NCBI GenBank assembly: GCA_004794655.1
Contig: SMMW01000576.1
Span: 3,981,501-4,045,500 of the forward strand
DNA: 64,000 bases
Source of the DNA: Marisa cornuarietis
Taxonomy: Eukaryota > Mollusca > Gastropoda > Architaenioglossa > Ampullariidae
Direction of reading: 5' to 3'
Position numbers and translations under genes: made by a program. Every line of letters begins with the position of its first letter. Position 1 is the stretch's first letter. The notes under the pieces were generated by a model. That model was not told where the DNA came from. It ran no database searches and was given only the letters and a program-made list of their open reading frames with translations. Below are positions 13,031 through 25,397 of the stretch, piece by piece.

Positions 13031-13050
13031 AAAAAAAAAAAAAAAAAAAA
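13031..13050 (+). repeat. poly-A run
   Basis: Twenty consecutive A. Could be the tail of an old retroposed copy, but no body was recognised. Confidence 0.8.
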
Positions 13051-13726
13051 CTAAAAAGAAAGAAATCGCCAGTTTTCAATACTGTCGATATCCTTCTCTA
13101 CCATGGAGACGAGAAAAGCAGGTCCCTGTCGACTGAGCTATTTTGACTTTCATCTACCAACTAAAACTCATCAACATACAAATGAAAATGGATGTGGCTT
13201 GAGTGAGATATCACAATATTTACTTACCTGTAGTGAAAACTTTTATTCATTCAACGATTCATGTAGTCGAGAGAATCTTTCCATCAAATCATTATAGTAG
13301 TAATTTGCCATTTTCGGAAAATTTAGTTAAGAGTTGCGCCCCTGTACAACAGTAACGAAAAGGACAGCAATGGGGGAGGGGAGGTTAACATAACTTTCTT
13401 GCTCTATCGCCAGCTGCAGGCAATTTTGCTGCTGATCGCTGCCTGCTGGCGACAACGACTTCAGTGATTTACGACGTCACACTTGAGGCCGTGTGCAAAA
13501 GACCAGCGCCAAAGTTAACGTCAGCGCCTCAGCACCATGACGCGACGCTTGTGTGCGAGGGCCTTTAGAGATTGGGTGTTGAGGAAGAAAACAGGAGCCT
13601 TGATTAGAAAGAGTCCAGGTTTGTAACATGACAATCAAGCTATGTCGAATACTACTGGTGCTAAAACAAAAAACAAACAAAATCAAAAACAAAAATTCAA
13701 AAAGAAAGAGCTCAGAGATATAAATA

Positions 13727-13732
13727 TTTATT
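13727..13732 (-). promoter_or_regulatory. candidate poly(A) signal of copy B
   Basis: AATAAA on the minus strand, about 245 nt past the copy B stop codon. Position and strand fit; no transcript evidence. Confidence 0.4.
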
Positions 13733-13976
13733 TAATTTTAAACAACTAGAGAATCATTAACTGAGCAAACAAACTCGAGATAAGTACACAACCCTGATAA
13801 CTTGGAGGTACTTTCATTCTTCAGTTGAGAATACAGGTAGTATGCTCAGAGACACAGTTATTCATATAATGTATAAACAATCACTCATTCTTACATTCTA
13901 AAACAGAGAAGTGCAGATTTGAACTATGGCACAGTACAATGTCTGGTAACAGTGGCAGTTAGTCAAGAATCTCAAC

Positions 13977-14688
13977 CTAATTGTCTTCCCCCATTTTTTC
14001 TTCTACGATTTCATCGACCACCTTGTAAGACGGGAACAGTCCTCGTCTTCCAGTACGCTCGTTGATACCACAGCTAGAGCCGTTCCTCAAGTTCCCGACA
14101 AATGACTGGTTCTTACTTCGGAAAATGTATCTCTGGATGTGTATGAGATCTCCGACCTGAAGCGAGATTTCTGCTGAGGACCTGGCTTCATGTTTTCTTA
14201 TCGCTCGCTTGTAATGGATGTCCTCATAAGTCACATAATACACAGACGAATCCAGAGAATACAAACTTATGGAGGCGTCGACCTGTCTGGTCTGCAGCAG
14301 CTCGTACACAGCCCGACACATCTGTGATGTAGACAGTCAAGAATATTACACTGTGCATATTAATGAAGTGGTTGGCCGTGTCTAGGAAATGTGAAGAAAA
14401 GCAGTTCGTGTGTCACCGTGAAATAACTATGACAAATTTTACCAGGTTATAGGCCGTGTTTATGATGGCCAATGGAAAAGGTTCTTCCATTAACTTGACA
14501 ACAACTGTCACTAATGTAACCAGATTGTAGAGGATGTGTAAGACATGCAATGGAAGTAATATTTGCAACGATCTGATGATCAGTATCACTAAGATGGTAG
14601 ATGTAATGAAGCTAAAATGAAAGGAATTATAAGAAGAAACAAAAGGGAAACTCACTAACTCCTTCCCTCGAGCAACCAAATCCACACA

Positions 14689-14719
<31 letters not shown>

Positions 14720-17700
14720 GCGCACACGCACACGCACACGCACACACACACACACAGTACAAGGTTCCCTTACATTTGAAGTGTAGGTGCAGACGACAAA
14801 GTCACACATGGACAGGAAATGCAGGTCCACTAGTACTGCACTCAGTCCTTCTCTCGTGTAGCGGGATTTGACAGACGATAACTCCGGGTTGCCTTCCACC
14901 CGGCTGATGTTATATCGCGGGTACCTGGCACAAACGGCACACAATCTTAGAGACGGACGGAAAGATGAAAGAAGGAAAGGGACTGATAGCTCTAACGTTC
15001 AGAGGCTTAAAGGAGCTGTTAACTGACTTTGTTCCTTTTGCTGACGATCTGGGTTTTCTTCAGCATGAGTGTGTAGACTGTTAGTTCAACTTCTTACCCT
15101 CAGTTTTCCTTCTTTGTTTCGTATTCTTTCCACCGATGCTTCCAGTACTAGTAGGGCATAATACTGTTTTTTTCTTGACTAGGTAAAGAGCAATACCCCG
15201 TTTTCGAGATATTCGCCTACGAGCACCACCATGCAAGAAAGAGGTCAGACAATCGACTTAATATTTGTCCACATAAAGGATCATTGGGATAATTATGGTC
15301 TCAGCTCTACCACTGGATGAGGCTTTCACAAGGTACACTCCTGACATCTATTGTTCATCTCTTTCTGTGCTTAGTCAACTTGTAGGCGTGGATCTTAAAA
15401 CAAACGGGGTATTTTTGGGGAAAGAGTGCCATACACTCAGCTTTATCCATTCATTAGAAAAATGTTTTGCCCAAGTAGACCATTAAGTTAGTAATGTCAT
15501 GTACATGCATAGATGTTTAACAGAATTGGTTATATTAATGCGAAAAGTAGTAATTAAGTTTTTCAAGTAAATGTTGAATTTTCTACCCCCGGCTTAGTTA
15601 TGGTAATAAACACTCACTTTTTCTGAAGTTCTATGAAGACCGACGGGTCATCGGTGGCCACAAACAGTCGGCGTTCTTTGATCTCCTCGTGCTGTTGTCT
15701 CAGGTCGTAATACTCCTCCACGTGTTTCATGTACTCCTCCACACTGTGGTACCCCCCTTCAGTATTGACCTTGTCTGTCCGCCTCACCTGGATGCTGCAC
15801 GACGAGTAAGAGCAAGTCAGGAGGAGACAATGAGGCGTACATAATTACTTTATTCTGGTGTTAATATTTATCTTTTCACCCTACCCCCAGCTTTGGATAT
15901 AAAAGACTGACATATAAATAAGCCTGAATGCTGCTGGTGTCAGCTTGTATGAGATATTTGTTGTCAGTGATGTTAGCATGGGAATCATTCAACTACCATC
16001 CTTTTACCTTTTTTCTAAAAGAAAAAGGAAGAGAAACGGCTACACGTGCTTGTCGGTAAGAATGTGTGTGTATTTATGCGTGCGTGCGTGTGTACGTACG
16101 ATTCAGATAGTGCATGTAAATAAATCTGTGTGTAAGGGCATGTTACCGACTGATCACAAGCAAACAAGTTAGCAAGCGAGTGAAAGACTGTAACATAATC
16201 TATAACAATGATTTCACTCACCCCACAATAGGTCGTTGAAATCTCATTTTCTCGCCTTGTGTTTTGATCGTCTGCTGCAAGTGGGGCTGTGGGCGCAAGA
16301 GGTAGCTGACCAGCTGCCCGACCCACCAGACCGGGGGGTCACCATGGAAGGTCTTTAATCTCTTGGCCAGGTCTGCTGGGATGGCGTGAGGTCGAAACTT
16401 GACCGGTGAGTTGTTCCAGCTTCTTGTTACACTCTTCATCAGAACGACGCGAGCTGACGAGGTCTGATTTTTAAGATCCACTGTTGTGGAAAAAAGCAAT
16501 AACTCTGTTTTTAGTTTAATTGTCAGAACCGGGAAGGGGGTACCCGTAATTTAATTTAATTTCTAACAGAATCTTGCCATTGTTTATTTCGTAGTCTATG
16601 TAGAGACAAAGACGTAGTTGTCGATATTGAACTCGACCCTATTGCAAATTCAAGAATTTAGAGATTGTGACCCATGACGGTGGGTTCAAGATACTGAAGG
16701 GAGATAATCTAAAAGAGCTGATAAAAGATTAAATATGTTCTAAAACGATGCCTATTAATAATTTTCACAGGTGTGTTCATTAACAAGTTTTTTTCATCGA
16801 TATTGACAAAGTGCAACACTGCCGGGTTGTATGGAGTGGTTCAAAAATCAGGGCAACACGCAGGAATGTTTTACAGAATTTAGGATTTTTTCACGTTACA
16901 TACAGAGAGAAACATGTTCTGTTAAACTCTTCGTTTGGATCAACTGTTGTGTTGGAGCTTCCTTCAAGGCGGTAGAGGATGGAGTGAAGAGGAACAAGCA
17001 ATCAGAGCACCGAGCAGTAGGAGGTCGTTGAGCCCCGTGCTACGAGGCTGCTATTGCGCGGCAATTAATTATGGGACAAGAGATCTGTTTTAACATCATT
17101 CTTGAGGGCCTAGCAAACCGCCGTACTTCAGGCCATTCGTTGAGGAGCAGTCACATACAGGCCTCTGTGTAGTAATCATTTCCTCGACACCAACCCTTTG
17201 GGCTCTGAGCAAGACAGAGACGTGAAGACAGACAAGACAGAGACGTGAAGACAGACAAGACAGTGACATGAAGACAGACAAGACAGAGACATAAAGACAA
17301 ACAGAGAAATAAAGACAGACAAGACAGACAAGACAGACACCTAAAGAAAAACAGACAGAGACGTGAAGACAGACAAGACAGAGACATAAAGACAAACAGA
17401 GAAATAAAGGCAGACAAGACAGAGAAATAAAGGCAGACAAGACAGAGAAATAAAGGCAGACAAGACAGAGACCTAAAGACAAACAGACAAAGACGTGAAG
17501 ACATCAGGGTGTGGTGGCGCCAGGGTATAAAGGGTTAAAGTGAGTGGGAGTAGCTAACATCGTTGTCGACTTCAACAGTCCTCTCGCTCTCGCTGTGACA
17601 GCAACAGGCATCGCAACACCACACAGACGTTTTCTCGTCACTACCGAGTAGTTGCCTCCCATTCGGGAGACTTGCTGCATTGATGTTATTGAATATCTGT

Positions 17701-20700
17701 GTACAGGCATTCACTGACTTTGCTTTGACATGTTAGAAATATACCGGTGAGATTTATTGAAACTCTGTGCACTGTAACCTGGTATTTGCTCAACAGATTA
17801 TTCCGGGCATTCATGGGGTTAATTGTTTTCTAACATCGTGAAGAGAGCAAGATAGCAATACAAACAGTAAGGAACAGACGCTCAGTGCCCACAGTCAAGA
17901 TTTTTCGAAAAAATAATTACACGGTATTCCACTTATGGGTGCGTATTTTTGCCTACGTGATGTGGTATGGACATACACAATCATAAATATAAATGTACAA
18001 GCCTATGTATCGATATATAAGTAGATATGACTACGCCCACACGTTTATCAAATAATAGAGGAAATAATTAACCAAGTTATATGTATGGATGTATATATAT
18101 ATCTGCATTCACGTTTTCGTATATATAGGCTCGTTTATATGCATTTATGTACAAAACTGCTGCGCCAACACAGAGGGGATAGACAGTGGAAAAAGGAAGA
18201 GACGTTGATTGGGAAAGAAAGGATCGATGGAGAGCTTCTCAGGAAGAAAACAAATGATGCTATAAGTGAATTTTTTAAAGCTACGTGTCCATGTCGCGAC
18301 ACAGGCGGCAGCGATCATTGGCTCTGGGTGTGTGTATCGCTTGTTGTAAAAGCAGATAAAAGCAGAAACTCTCATGTCTGTGCGGCTTTGGAAATTGCAT
18401 CTGTGACCTCTTGAGAACTGGTATTTTTATAGAAAAAATATCACAAGTAAGTTATTCATTTTTTTGTTTGGATGGTGTTTCTCCCCATCAACCGTGTTCA
18501 GTATAACTAGTGATAGAAGAAAGTTTAGAGTATAACCGAGTTGTTAGAGTTCTGTTGACAAGCAGTCAGCTAGAAATTCTTGAACTGAGTTAGACTGACT
18601 ACTCGCTTCTAAGGGCCAGCAAGCTAGCCAGGTTCGATTCCTGTGTGGCGCAGAGTATTTCCTCTAGCTTTAGAACTCCTAAAAGGGTGTGTAGCCTCTT
18701 AAATAGTTTGGGATGGAAAGACAGCCAGGAAGGGAAAATAGTCATCACTCTCGCTGTCCAGGAGGTAAAAGGACCGGAGAGTCACTGGAGGATTTTCACC
18801 ATTTTATTGTTTAGGTTTGGGACTGGTCGCCGCTGGTCGCTACACTGACACGTACCTTCACGTGACCTGCATGTCACGCCCTCACTCACTGTCCTTTGTG
18901 TCTTTTGCTGTACAGGTGGAAGACACCGGCATCATGAAGGTGTCCCAGGTGCTTGGAGCGAATCTCCAGCCTTTGGTTGTGAGAACAAGAGTCCGGTGTG
19001 TGGCGTAGGCCGTCAACAGACACATCGTCGCCTCGTGCAACATGCTGGTGAAGCCGTGTGGTCTCCCCAAGTTGCAGACGACAAGTCTTGCTTTGCTGCA
19101 GTTCTGTGGGTTCTGCAGATTGAATCTTGAAATGTATTTTAAGGTCAAGATCAGTGAAACCAAACTCTGTTTTGTAAAGGGAGGTTGTTTTTTTTTTGAT
19201 AATTTAACAAAATAATTAGTGAACCATCCCAGTGTACCAAATATCTGCGTTTACTTCAGATTGATCATTTCTTTATGTTCGACAGTGTAGGATTATTAAC
19301 AAAATAAGGTTCTCAATGTCTACCAGTAATAAATTTATAAGATATAGATCACCACTGAATGACATCTTTTAAATTTTTTTTTAACTTTTCAATGTCTTTT
19401 CCTCAAAAGTTACAGGATGAAAAAAAAACTCGTAGGCTTATATGGGTTGCTTGTGTTTTTCATGGTTTTGTTCTAAATTATTGTTGTATTTCTCGTCGTA
19501 TTGCCATTTTGTGACTTTCAAAGTTGAAAAATGATGTTGTCATTTTATTCTCTTATCTATGGCGCCTCATAGAGTCGTGACTGTTTTTGTACTATTTGGG
19601 TAATTAGCTCGACCGAGTCTCTGACGCATTCAGAGAGATTTTGACTTGACTGGAATAAGACAGACCATAGTTCGCTTTTTTCTGTGTTTTCAGCGAAATA
19701 AGCAACAGGCATACTGTAAATTCCTTCCATTATTTCCCGTATATACAGCTATGCGTTTCTCACCTGCAATGCGTGCAAACGTCGCTGCACGAGCTCTCCC
19801 AGCTCTCTGGACTCCTTGACCCGCAGCTCTTCATCCCCGTCCACGTGACGCAACAGATGAAGATCATTGGACAACGCCCTGAACACGGAGGTCAGCATCG
19901 AATACACTCTCGCATACACCACTCGACAAACGCTAGGGGCAGGCGTCGCAACATCCACAAAGTGAAACTTTTACTAAACACGTGACAACTAAAATAATCG
20001 CATCCTGCAAACTCAAAGCGTCTGGAAGGGAGGGATGGCAGGGAAAAAGTGACTTTGAAACTCTGGCGACCCCTTTTCGTGTACTTCTTACTCTAACTCT
20101 CCTCTCTGATGGTCAGTGTATTATCTTTAGATAACAGCATCGACGTGTGACGTAGGGCTTTTTAGGTACGACTTTGGCATAGAGGTGGTCTATCTCATGG
20201 ATACACATGGGTATACAGTCAGGGTGTGTCTCATTTCATCTTTTCGTTCAGATTTGACAGTAAGGCGAGATTTTGCTGTTATTATGTCGGTCGGTCATTG
20301 CACATGCATCCTGCTTACGCATCGCGGATCAAAAACTGCAAACGGCCTGCTTAGTGCACAAATTTCTTCTTCTCATCCCTTCGTTGGGGAGACACGATGG
20401 GACCCAGCGAGAATTAAGGTCTCTCAGTGGACAGCCGGTCCACTCCTTCACGTTGGTCCACCCAGCTTTTCTCTTGGTGCGACACGCTTTCCAAATCAAC
20501 AATGAAAAGTCGCCAGAAGAGCAGACAGGAGGCACAGTATATCAAAACTGGTTTTCTAACATCGTCGCAGTCGTGTAATTCCTATTCCTACACACCTTTC
20601 TCCAAGATTGCTTTGGCTGGAGCGTCTTTGAATAAAACTTTTCATCTGTCAAAAGATATGTGTCCATGTCACCCACAGAATGAAGTCCCTAGCAGAAGAT

Positions 20701-23700
20701 TTAACAAAAGGCTTTAACTTTATTCACGAAGTCACAAGGAGAAGCACGACTCGCCAGAAAGTAAAGAAAGACGAGTTCCCACACCTGGGCGTGCTCGGTC
20801 ACGCGTGGCTGAGCACAGCGTCTTTCTTGATACAAGCTGCACAGAAAAAACCAAATCTCAAAAGCACAAGTGCATGTGCCGCTAGTGAATTCACAGGAAT
20901 GAATTCGTACTTTTTAAAATTATCCAACATTGAGAAGAAAGCTGATCAACTTCGCTTGTATATATGGTGGTGACCCTCGTGCCTGTATCTTGACGTCTGT
21001 GTACATAGTCGTCTCTCGTGTGCAAGCAACGGCTCTTTGTCCCTGACTGTTACCGTGTACCATATACTATTCAATAGCTAAAGACTTTCTAGGTCATGTT
21101 AATGGCGTTTTGTGTCTGATCGTATCTACTGTACTAAAGAATGATTTTCTTGCTTGTCCAGCAACACGACAGTTTTACTGGAAACCTTAATGTTTTGTAG
21201 TACTGTGTTCTCATAATGTTTCACAATAGTGATAAGTACAAATTCAAACCTCATTGTCCTATCACAAATCTTCACAGACCAGTCTCAAAATCTCAGCGAA
21301 AATTTCTGGTCCGCTCAAGAAATATAAGTCTTTGAACATTACAGCTTTCACCCCTGCTTTGGGAGAAGTCAAATGTTTTCTTTTCCCTGTGAAATTACAA
21401 ATGTCAGCTCGGTGACTGGGCTTAGCCTCATAAACATTTGCTGAAAGCCTTTCTATTTATTGGCTGTGATTTTCAGTGACGCCTCTTCTTCTGTAGAATT
21501 TACTGCACATTCTTGTAACAATCTAATGACAGCTGAGAGTTTTGTAACAAACTAACAACAGCTTTATGTTTGTTTCAAACTAATAAAATCATCATGTTTT
21601 GCTAGATGGATAGAAATAAACTTGATTTCATGTTTTACGCGGGCAAGCCTTTAGTATGTAGTAACACCTAAACGGGATAGAGCCAAGAGATGCCTAGATC
21701 TTAGCCAGGCGAGGTCATGAAGTGAATACTATTTGCACACCTGGGAGGTTGCAGGTGAGCTGAAGGGTCAGAAGGTGAAGGTGTTGTTTGGATTTAACCA
21801 GCTTTGAGCAATAAATTAGAAGAAATTTTAAAATGCAACACAGACGAAACCACGCAAGCACGCACACACACATGTCCCGTGAACCCAAGCACAAACATGT
21901 TACTGATTATCTTTGCCTTAAAATATGTTACGTGTCACTACTACAACTACATTGATGTACATCTTTACCCTAAGAGTGTTTAAAACGTTAAACTTAGAGA
22001 TACCGTTTGTATCCATCCAGTTCTATCTTTGTGTTGTTTATAAACAGCTTCGTAGACTCGTTGGCCGAGAAGTGTCCATTGCTGAGAGTGTCCATCTTGG
22101 CAGTGAAGAAGTAGAAGACCTCCCTCGCTGTTGATTCTACTCTCCGCCTCGCAGTCTCTCGCGCGACACTCAGAGGGTCTTGGGATTTTCTTTGATTCCA
22201 GTCTGTAGGACAAAGATGTGCGGAATTCATATGACATTCCAAATAATTCAAGTTAAATCCCTGGTGCGTCAATGTCAACAATGAAATGCTGACTACCAGC
22301 AAGTTGGTGACTAACTTCTCAGCATCACTGGTCGAGACTTTCTACTCAATACCAATCACTAAGTTTTGAAATCTTATCTCATGTCTCTCACCCACCCACT
22401 TTGTGCAGGTTTCTATAGAAGCAGAAAAGAAAATCTGTGTTGGTGGGAGATAAAACTAAAGAGACTAGTTACAAGCGACAAGAAATGTGTGACTGAAATG
22501 TGAGTGAATTATCACATCACATTCTCCGTGACAAGCTCTCTTGTTAGCATTTACTTCTGCTCACGATTAACAACAAAAAATTATCACAAAAGAAAAAAAC
22601 TGCCTTTCAGAAAGTACAATTATTAAAAAAAATATTATATTGTACCTGGATCAGTGTGAGTGAGTAGTTGCTCACTTTTCATTTGAGTTATCTCGCTTGC
22701 TACTTTCTTAATACATTGTCGTGTCTTGTGTAACCCATTGCTCTCCTTTTCTTGCAGACATCTGTAAACAGCGACCATAAACCAAGTACTCTAAACGAGA
22801 AACAAAGTGCTATAAACCATAAAACAGCTACTCTAGATCATCAATCTAGTCTTCTAAACCATAAACTAAACAATCTAGACCATAAACTTTCATCAGTAAG
22901 TCTAAGTACTCTCGTTCGTGAACAGCGAGACAACATTTTTCATTCGTAGAAAAAGACAGAGGAGTATTTCCATAAATCAACAGTAAGAAGTTAAGCATTT
23001 TAGCCAGCAAGCAAAAATACCACAAAATATTTTAATAAGTAAGCAATAAGTTCCCTCTAGAAACTAGAGAACAACCAGTGTGCATAATAGAAAGGAACTC
23101 AGAATAAGGAAACATTATCGAGATAAACAATGTGGTCAGTAAAGGACTTTAATAAAAGGAAAGTAAGGTATTCAGCAAAATCCAGTGATCTCGACAATTT
23201 TCTTAATTAGTACCAGTAAAGAAAGTAGTCTCATGAATACACGTTTGCGTGTTCTTTTTTTCCAACACAAAGACAAACTATACCTGTCTTCTGAAGACCC
23301 TGTGTAAGACACTTAAAACATTGATTCTAGAAAGAAAAACATAACTACAATCGCTGACTCATTTCGTTTTTTCTCCCTCACGTCTTTTCTTTCTATACTT
23401 TATTTATCAAACCCCTCTTCTCTCCTGCTCTTTCTTTTTCCAGTCCTACTGCCCTGGCGTTCTCCTATTTATCTATGCGCTGTGTAATGAAGTTGGTGAG
23501 CGCGTCCCCTGTGAACCCTGGGACCAAAGTTGCGAAGCTTGTGTAAGTTTTTGACCTGGAGCAACATGGATATTGCAACGAAAAACGTCTAATTTTCGAA
23601 CTTTTAAACCAGTGTTTAAACTCCGAACATGTTCTTGCACCCCTAGAATTATTAAGAGGTGGTAAAATTAGTGTCCTCAGGGTCAGGTGGTAAAATTAGT

Positions 23701-25397
23701 GTCCTCAGGGTCTGGGCATCGCATTGTAACTAAAATTCAAGACCCTTTTCCTTAAATAACCAACTCTGCCCCGCGGGAACAATTTACTCTCACTTGAAAT
23801 AATTCAAAATCTATTGATAATTAATGTTACTAACTAATCCTTGTCACAGTTGTCGCTAAGCAGTGAAATTTTACTTGTAAAATAGTTTACTTAATAAAGT
23901 AAACACCTTGCCACAAATCAAACCACAACGCAACATAATCATGTTTTTATCAGTGAAGGGAAACAACGTTTAACGTGCGTGGACAAAATACCATCAATTT
24001 TATTCACAAAAGCAAACAAGAAATAATATTTTAAAAATAAAAAAAATATTTCATCACAAACGCGCGCGCGCGCACACACATATGATTGGTAACTACATCT
24101 TTTAAGCTGATAGAAATGTCAAGCACAAAAGGGGGGAATACCGCAGTAAAGAGAAAGGCAGAAAGATGAAAAGAATGTGGAAGATAAAAACACAGGAAGA
24201 AAATGAAACTAAGTCCTTACTGCTGGACGAACTCTACACAAACACAGACACGCAGAGCAAAAGACGAGAGAGAAACAGAAACCACTGAACATTTTTTGTT
24301 TATGTCATAAGACACGTAAAACGCAATAAAATATGCTCCACACACACAGAGACCACACATGACAGACCCCATTATGTCAAGGATGCTGTCATGTGCACCA
24401 GATTCACTCGCACTCATCCAGACACTTGCACGATCTTTTGTTCCAACACAAAGACCAACCATACCTGTCTCCTGCAAGCCGTCTACTTTAATTTGCAACT
24501 ACCCTAGACGGGAATAAAATAATGACATTTGCTGATCTACTTCCAAACGAAACATTACCTTCCTCTCACACTCACACTAAATAAAAGTGGCCATCTCAAA
24601 CTTAATTTAAAAAAGAATTTATAAATCATTTTCTGACATGCAGCCACACAGCTTTCGCGCAAAATAGTCTCGCCATGTCACCTGACCATGATAAGGGCAG
24701 TAAACTCTTACCAGTCAAATTTACTTTAAAGAAGTATTTTTTAAAACTTATTTCTAAACCTATTTTTGCAGATTCTTTGGTCGGGCGTGCACACACAGTA
24801 AAATACAATGAAGGGCGCGCCGGTCGTCTGCGTGTGGCGGCCAGTTGTTGGTGTCACAGGTGACACTAAGTGCCACGAGATTAAAGCATTACACCGACGA
24901 GGTCTTGCGTGGTTCAGACACACCTTGATATGATATTTGCTCAGATAACCAGCCTGGCCGTCACCACATAACTAGAAATTCGCCACCAGTAGGTGAGAAG
25001 AAGCAAAGCCACCCCCTTCTTTGTCACTTTTCATCTACTCCTATATTTTAACGCTGTAATACTACCAATAAATCATCAAAACTAATAACTCATCAGGCTT
25101 TAGACACATCTATGACGAAATGTGAAACGTGAACATAGAGTATGGCTATAATTCACAAACTTTCTCGAGGAAGAACCAACCAAATTGAACTTAAAGCCTA
25201 GAATGTTTTTACCTTTCAATAAGTTCAGCAATATTCATCTCCAGGTTTTTTGGAGTTGGCCAAAGTCGAAATCCATTCGCTGACCGCTCGAATGCAGACC
25301 GACTGAAGCTGGGGTTGGTGACGATGACCAGACAGATGATGAGCAAACTGATAATGGTCAGGGCCACGAACACTTTTCTCTCTAACATCGTTGTCGT
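13977..25397 (-). CDS. FUT8: FUT8-like alpha-1,6-fucosyltransferase, copy B (complete, 9 coding exons, 586 aa)
   Basis: Type II Golgi enzyme that would move fucose from GDP-fucose to an N-glycan core in alpha-1,6 linkage. Coding exons on the minus strand: 25213-25397 (ATG 25386-25388), 22646-22761, 22004-22202, 19764-19878, 18890-19112, 16222-16480, 15618-15794, 14774-14924 and 13977-14321 (stop TAG). All have GT-AG borders and join in frame. Signal anchor at about residues 6-23 (VFVALTIISLLIICLVIV). Stem/coiled coil to about 200. Catalytic domain includes NPQNCSKA, HGDPPVWWVGQ (exon 6), VRRTDKV at about 366-372 with the two arginines expected to bind GDP, ATDDPS at about 409-414, and LVDLHFLSMCDFVVCT (exon 8). 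Exon 9 encodes an SH3-like domain ending near GLFPSYKVVDEI. Length is close to human FUT8 (575 aa). The CxxxC pair of vertebrate FUT8 after VCN is absent, and the SH3 loop is longer and lacks its usual Trp. A splice acceptor 9 nt before the ATG implies a separate leader exon. Confidence 0.92.
14682..14756. repeat. (CA)/(CG)n microsatellite in copy B intron 8
   Basis: CA units, a central run of CG units, then CA again. It ends only 17 bases from the exon 8 donor. Confidence 0.95.
17209..17502. repeat. purine-rich minisatellite, ~20-24-bp variable units, copy B intron 5
   Basis: Units built from GACAGAGACGTGAAGACA, GACAAGACAGAGACATAAA and similar variants repeat about 12-14 times, nearly free of T on the plus strand. 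The leucine/serine/cysteine-rich frames read on the minus strand here are not genes. Confidence 0.9.
18585..18660 (+). repeat. possible SINE fragment (box-B-like)
   Basis: CCAGGTTCGATTCCTGTG near 18629 matches a tRNA-type box B (GGTTCGANTCC). No convincing box A precedes it. A short SINE remnant in intron 5 of copy B is the simplest reading. Confidence 0.3.
20329..20530 (-). pseudogene. fossil LINE C-terminal fragment
   Basis: The minus frame contains RKAGWTNVKEWTG followed by a leucine and aspartate context, resembling the (R/K)-x-W-x-(D/N)NV-x-(D/E)WTG end of many invertebrate LINE ORF2 proteins. Only ~65 codons remain. It lies in intron 3 of copy B. Confidence 0.4.
22776..22901 (+). repeat. 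21-bp minisatellite, six units, encoding a heptad pattern
   Basis: Six 21-bp units starting at 22776 read on the plus strand as HKPSTLN, EKQSAIN, HKTATLD, HQSSLLN, HKLNNLD, HKLSSVS. It starts 15 bases from the boundary of copy B exon 2, in intron 1. The open frame here (to 22949) is short and no host gene is known on this strand, so it is annotated as a repeat. Confidence 0.8.
23240..24560. repeat. intron 1 duplication (two ~45-bp matching blocks) and a 28-bp perfect tandem repeat
   Basis: TCCAACACAAAGACAAACTA followed by TACCTGTCTTCTG near 23261 recurs, with few changes, near 24441. Between them, 23657-23684 and 23685-23712 are an exact 28-bp tandem duplication. On the minus strand each larger block carries a GTAT donor-like site, so a lost or alternative exon is possible but unsupported. 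Confidence 0.6.

Larger units (their letters stand above)
9782..13976. other. intergenic region between the relic copy and copy B
   Basis: No gene recognised. Contents: a 22-bp direct duplication near 11297-11340 (CATGTATAACAAGCTTTAT unit), long CA and ATC microsatellites and a poly-A run. The frames at 10796-11065 and 12918-13297 lack family features. This is the 3' flank of copy B at its right end. Confidence 0.5.

Noticed and set aside
17096..17504. Long minus-strand frames rich in Leu, Cys and Ser, looking like a membrane protein
   Set aside because: They lie entirely on a purine-rich minisatellite; the composition follows from the repeat.
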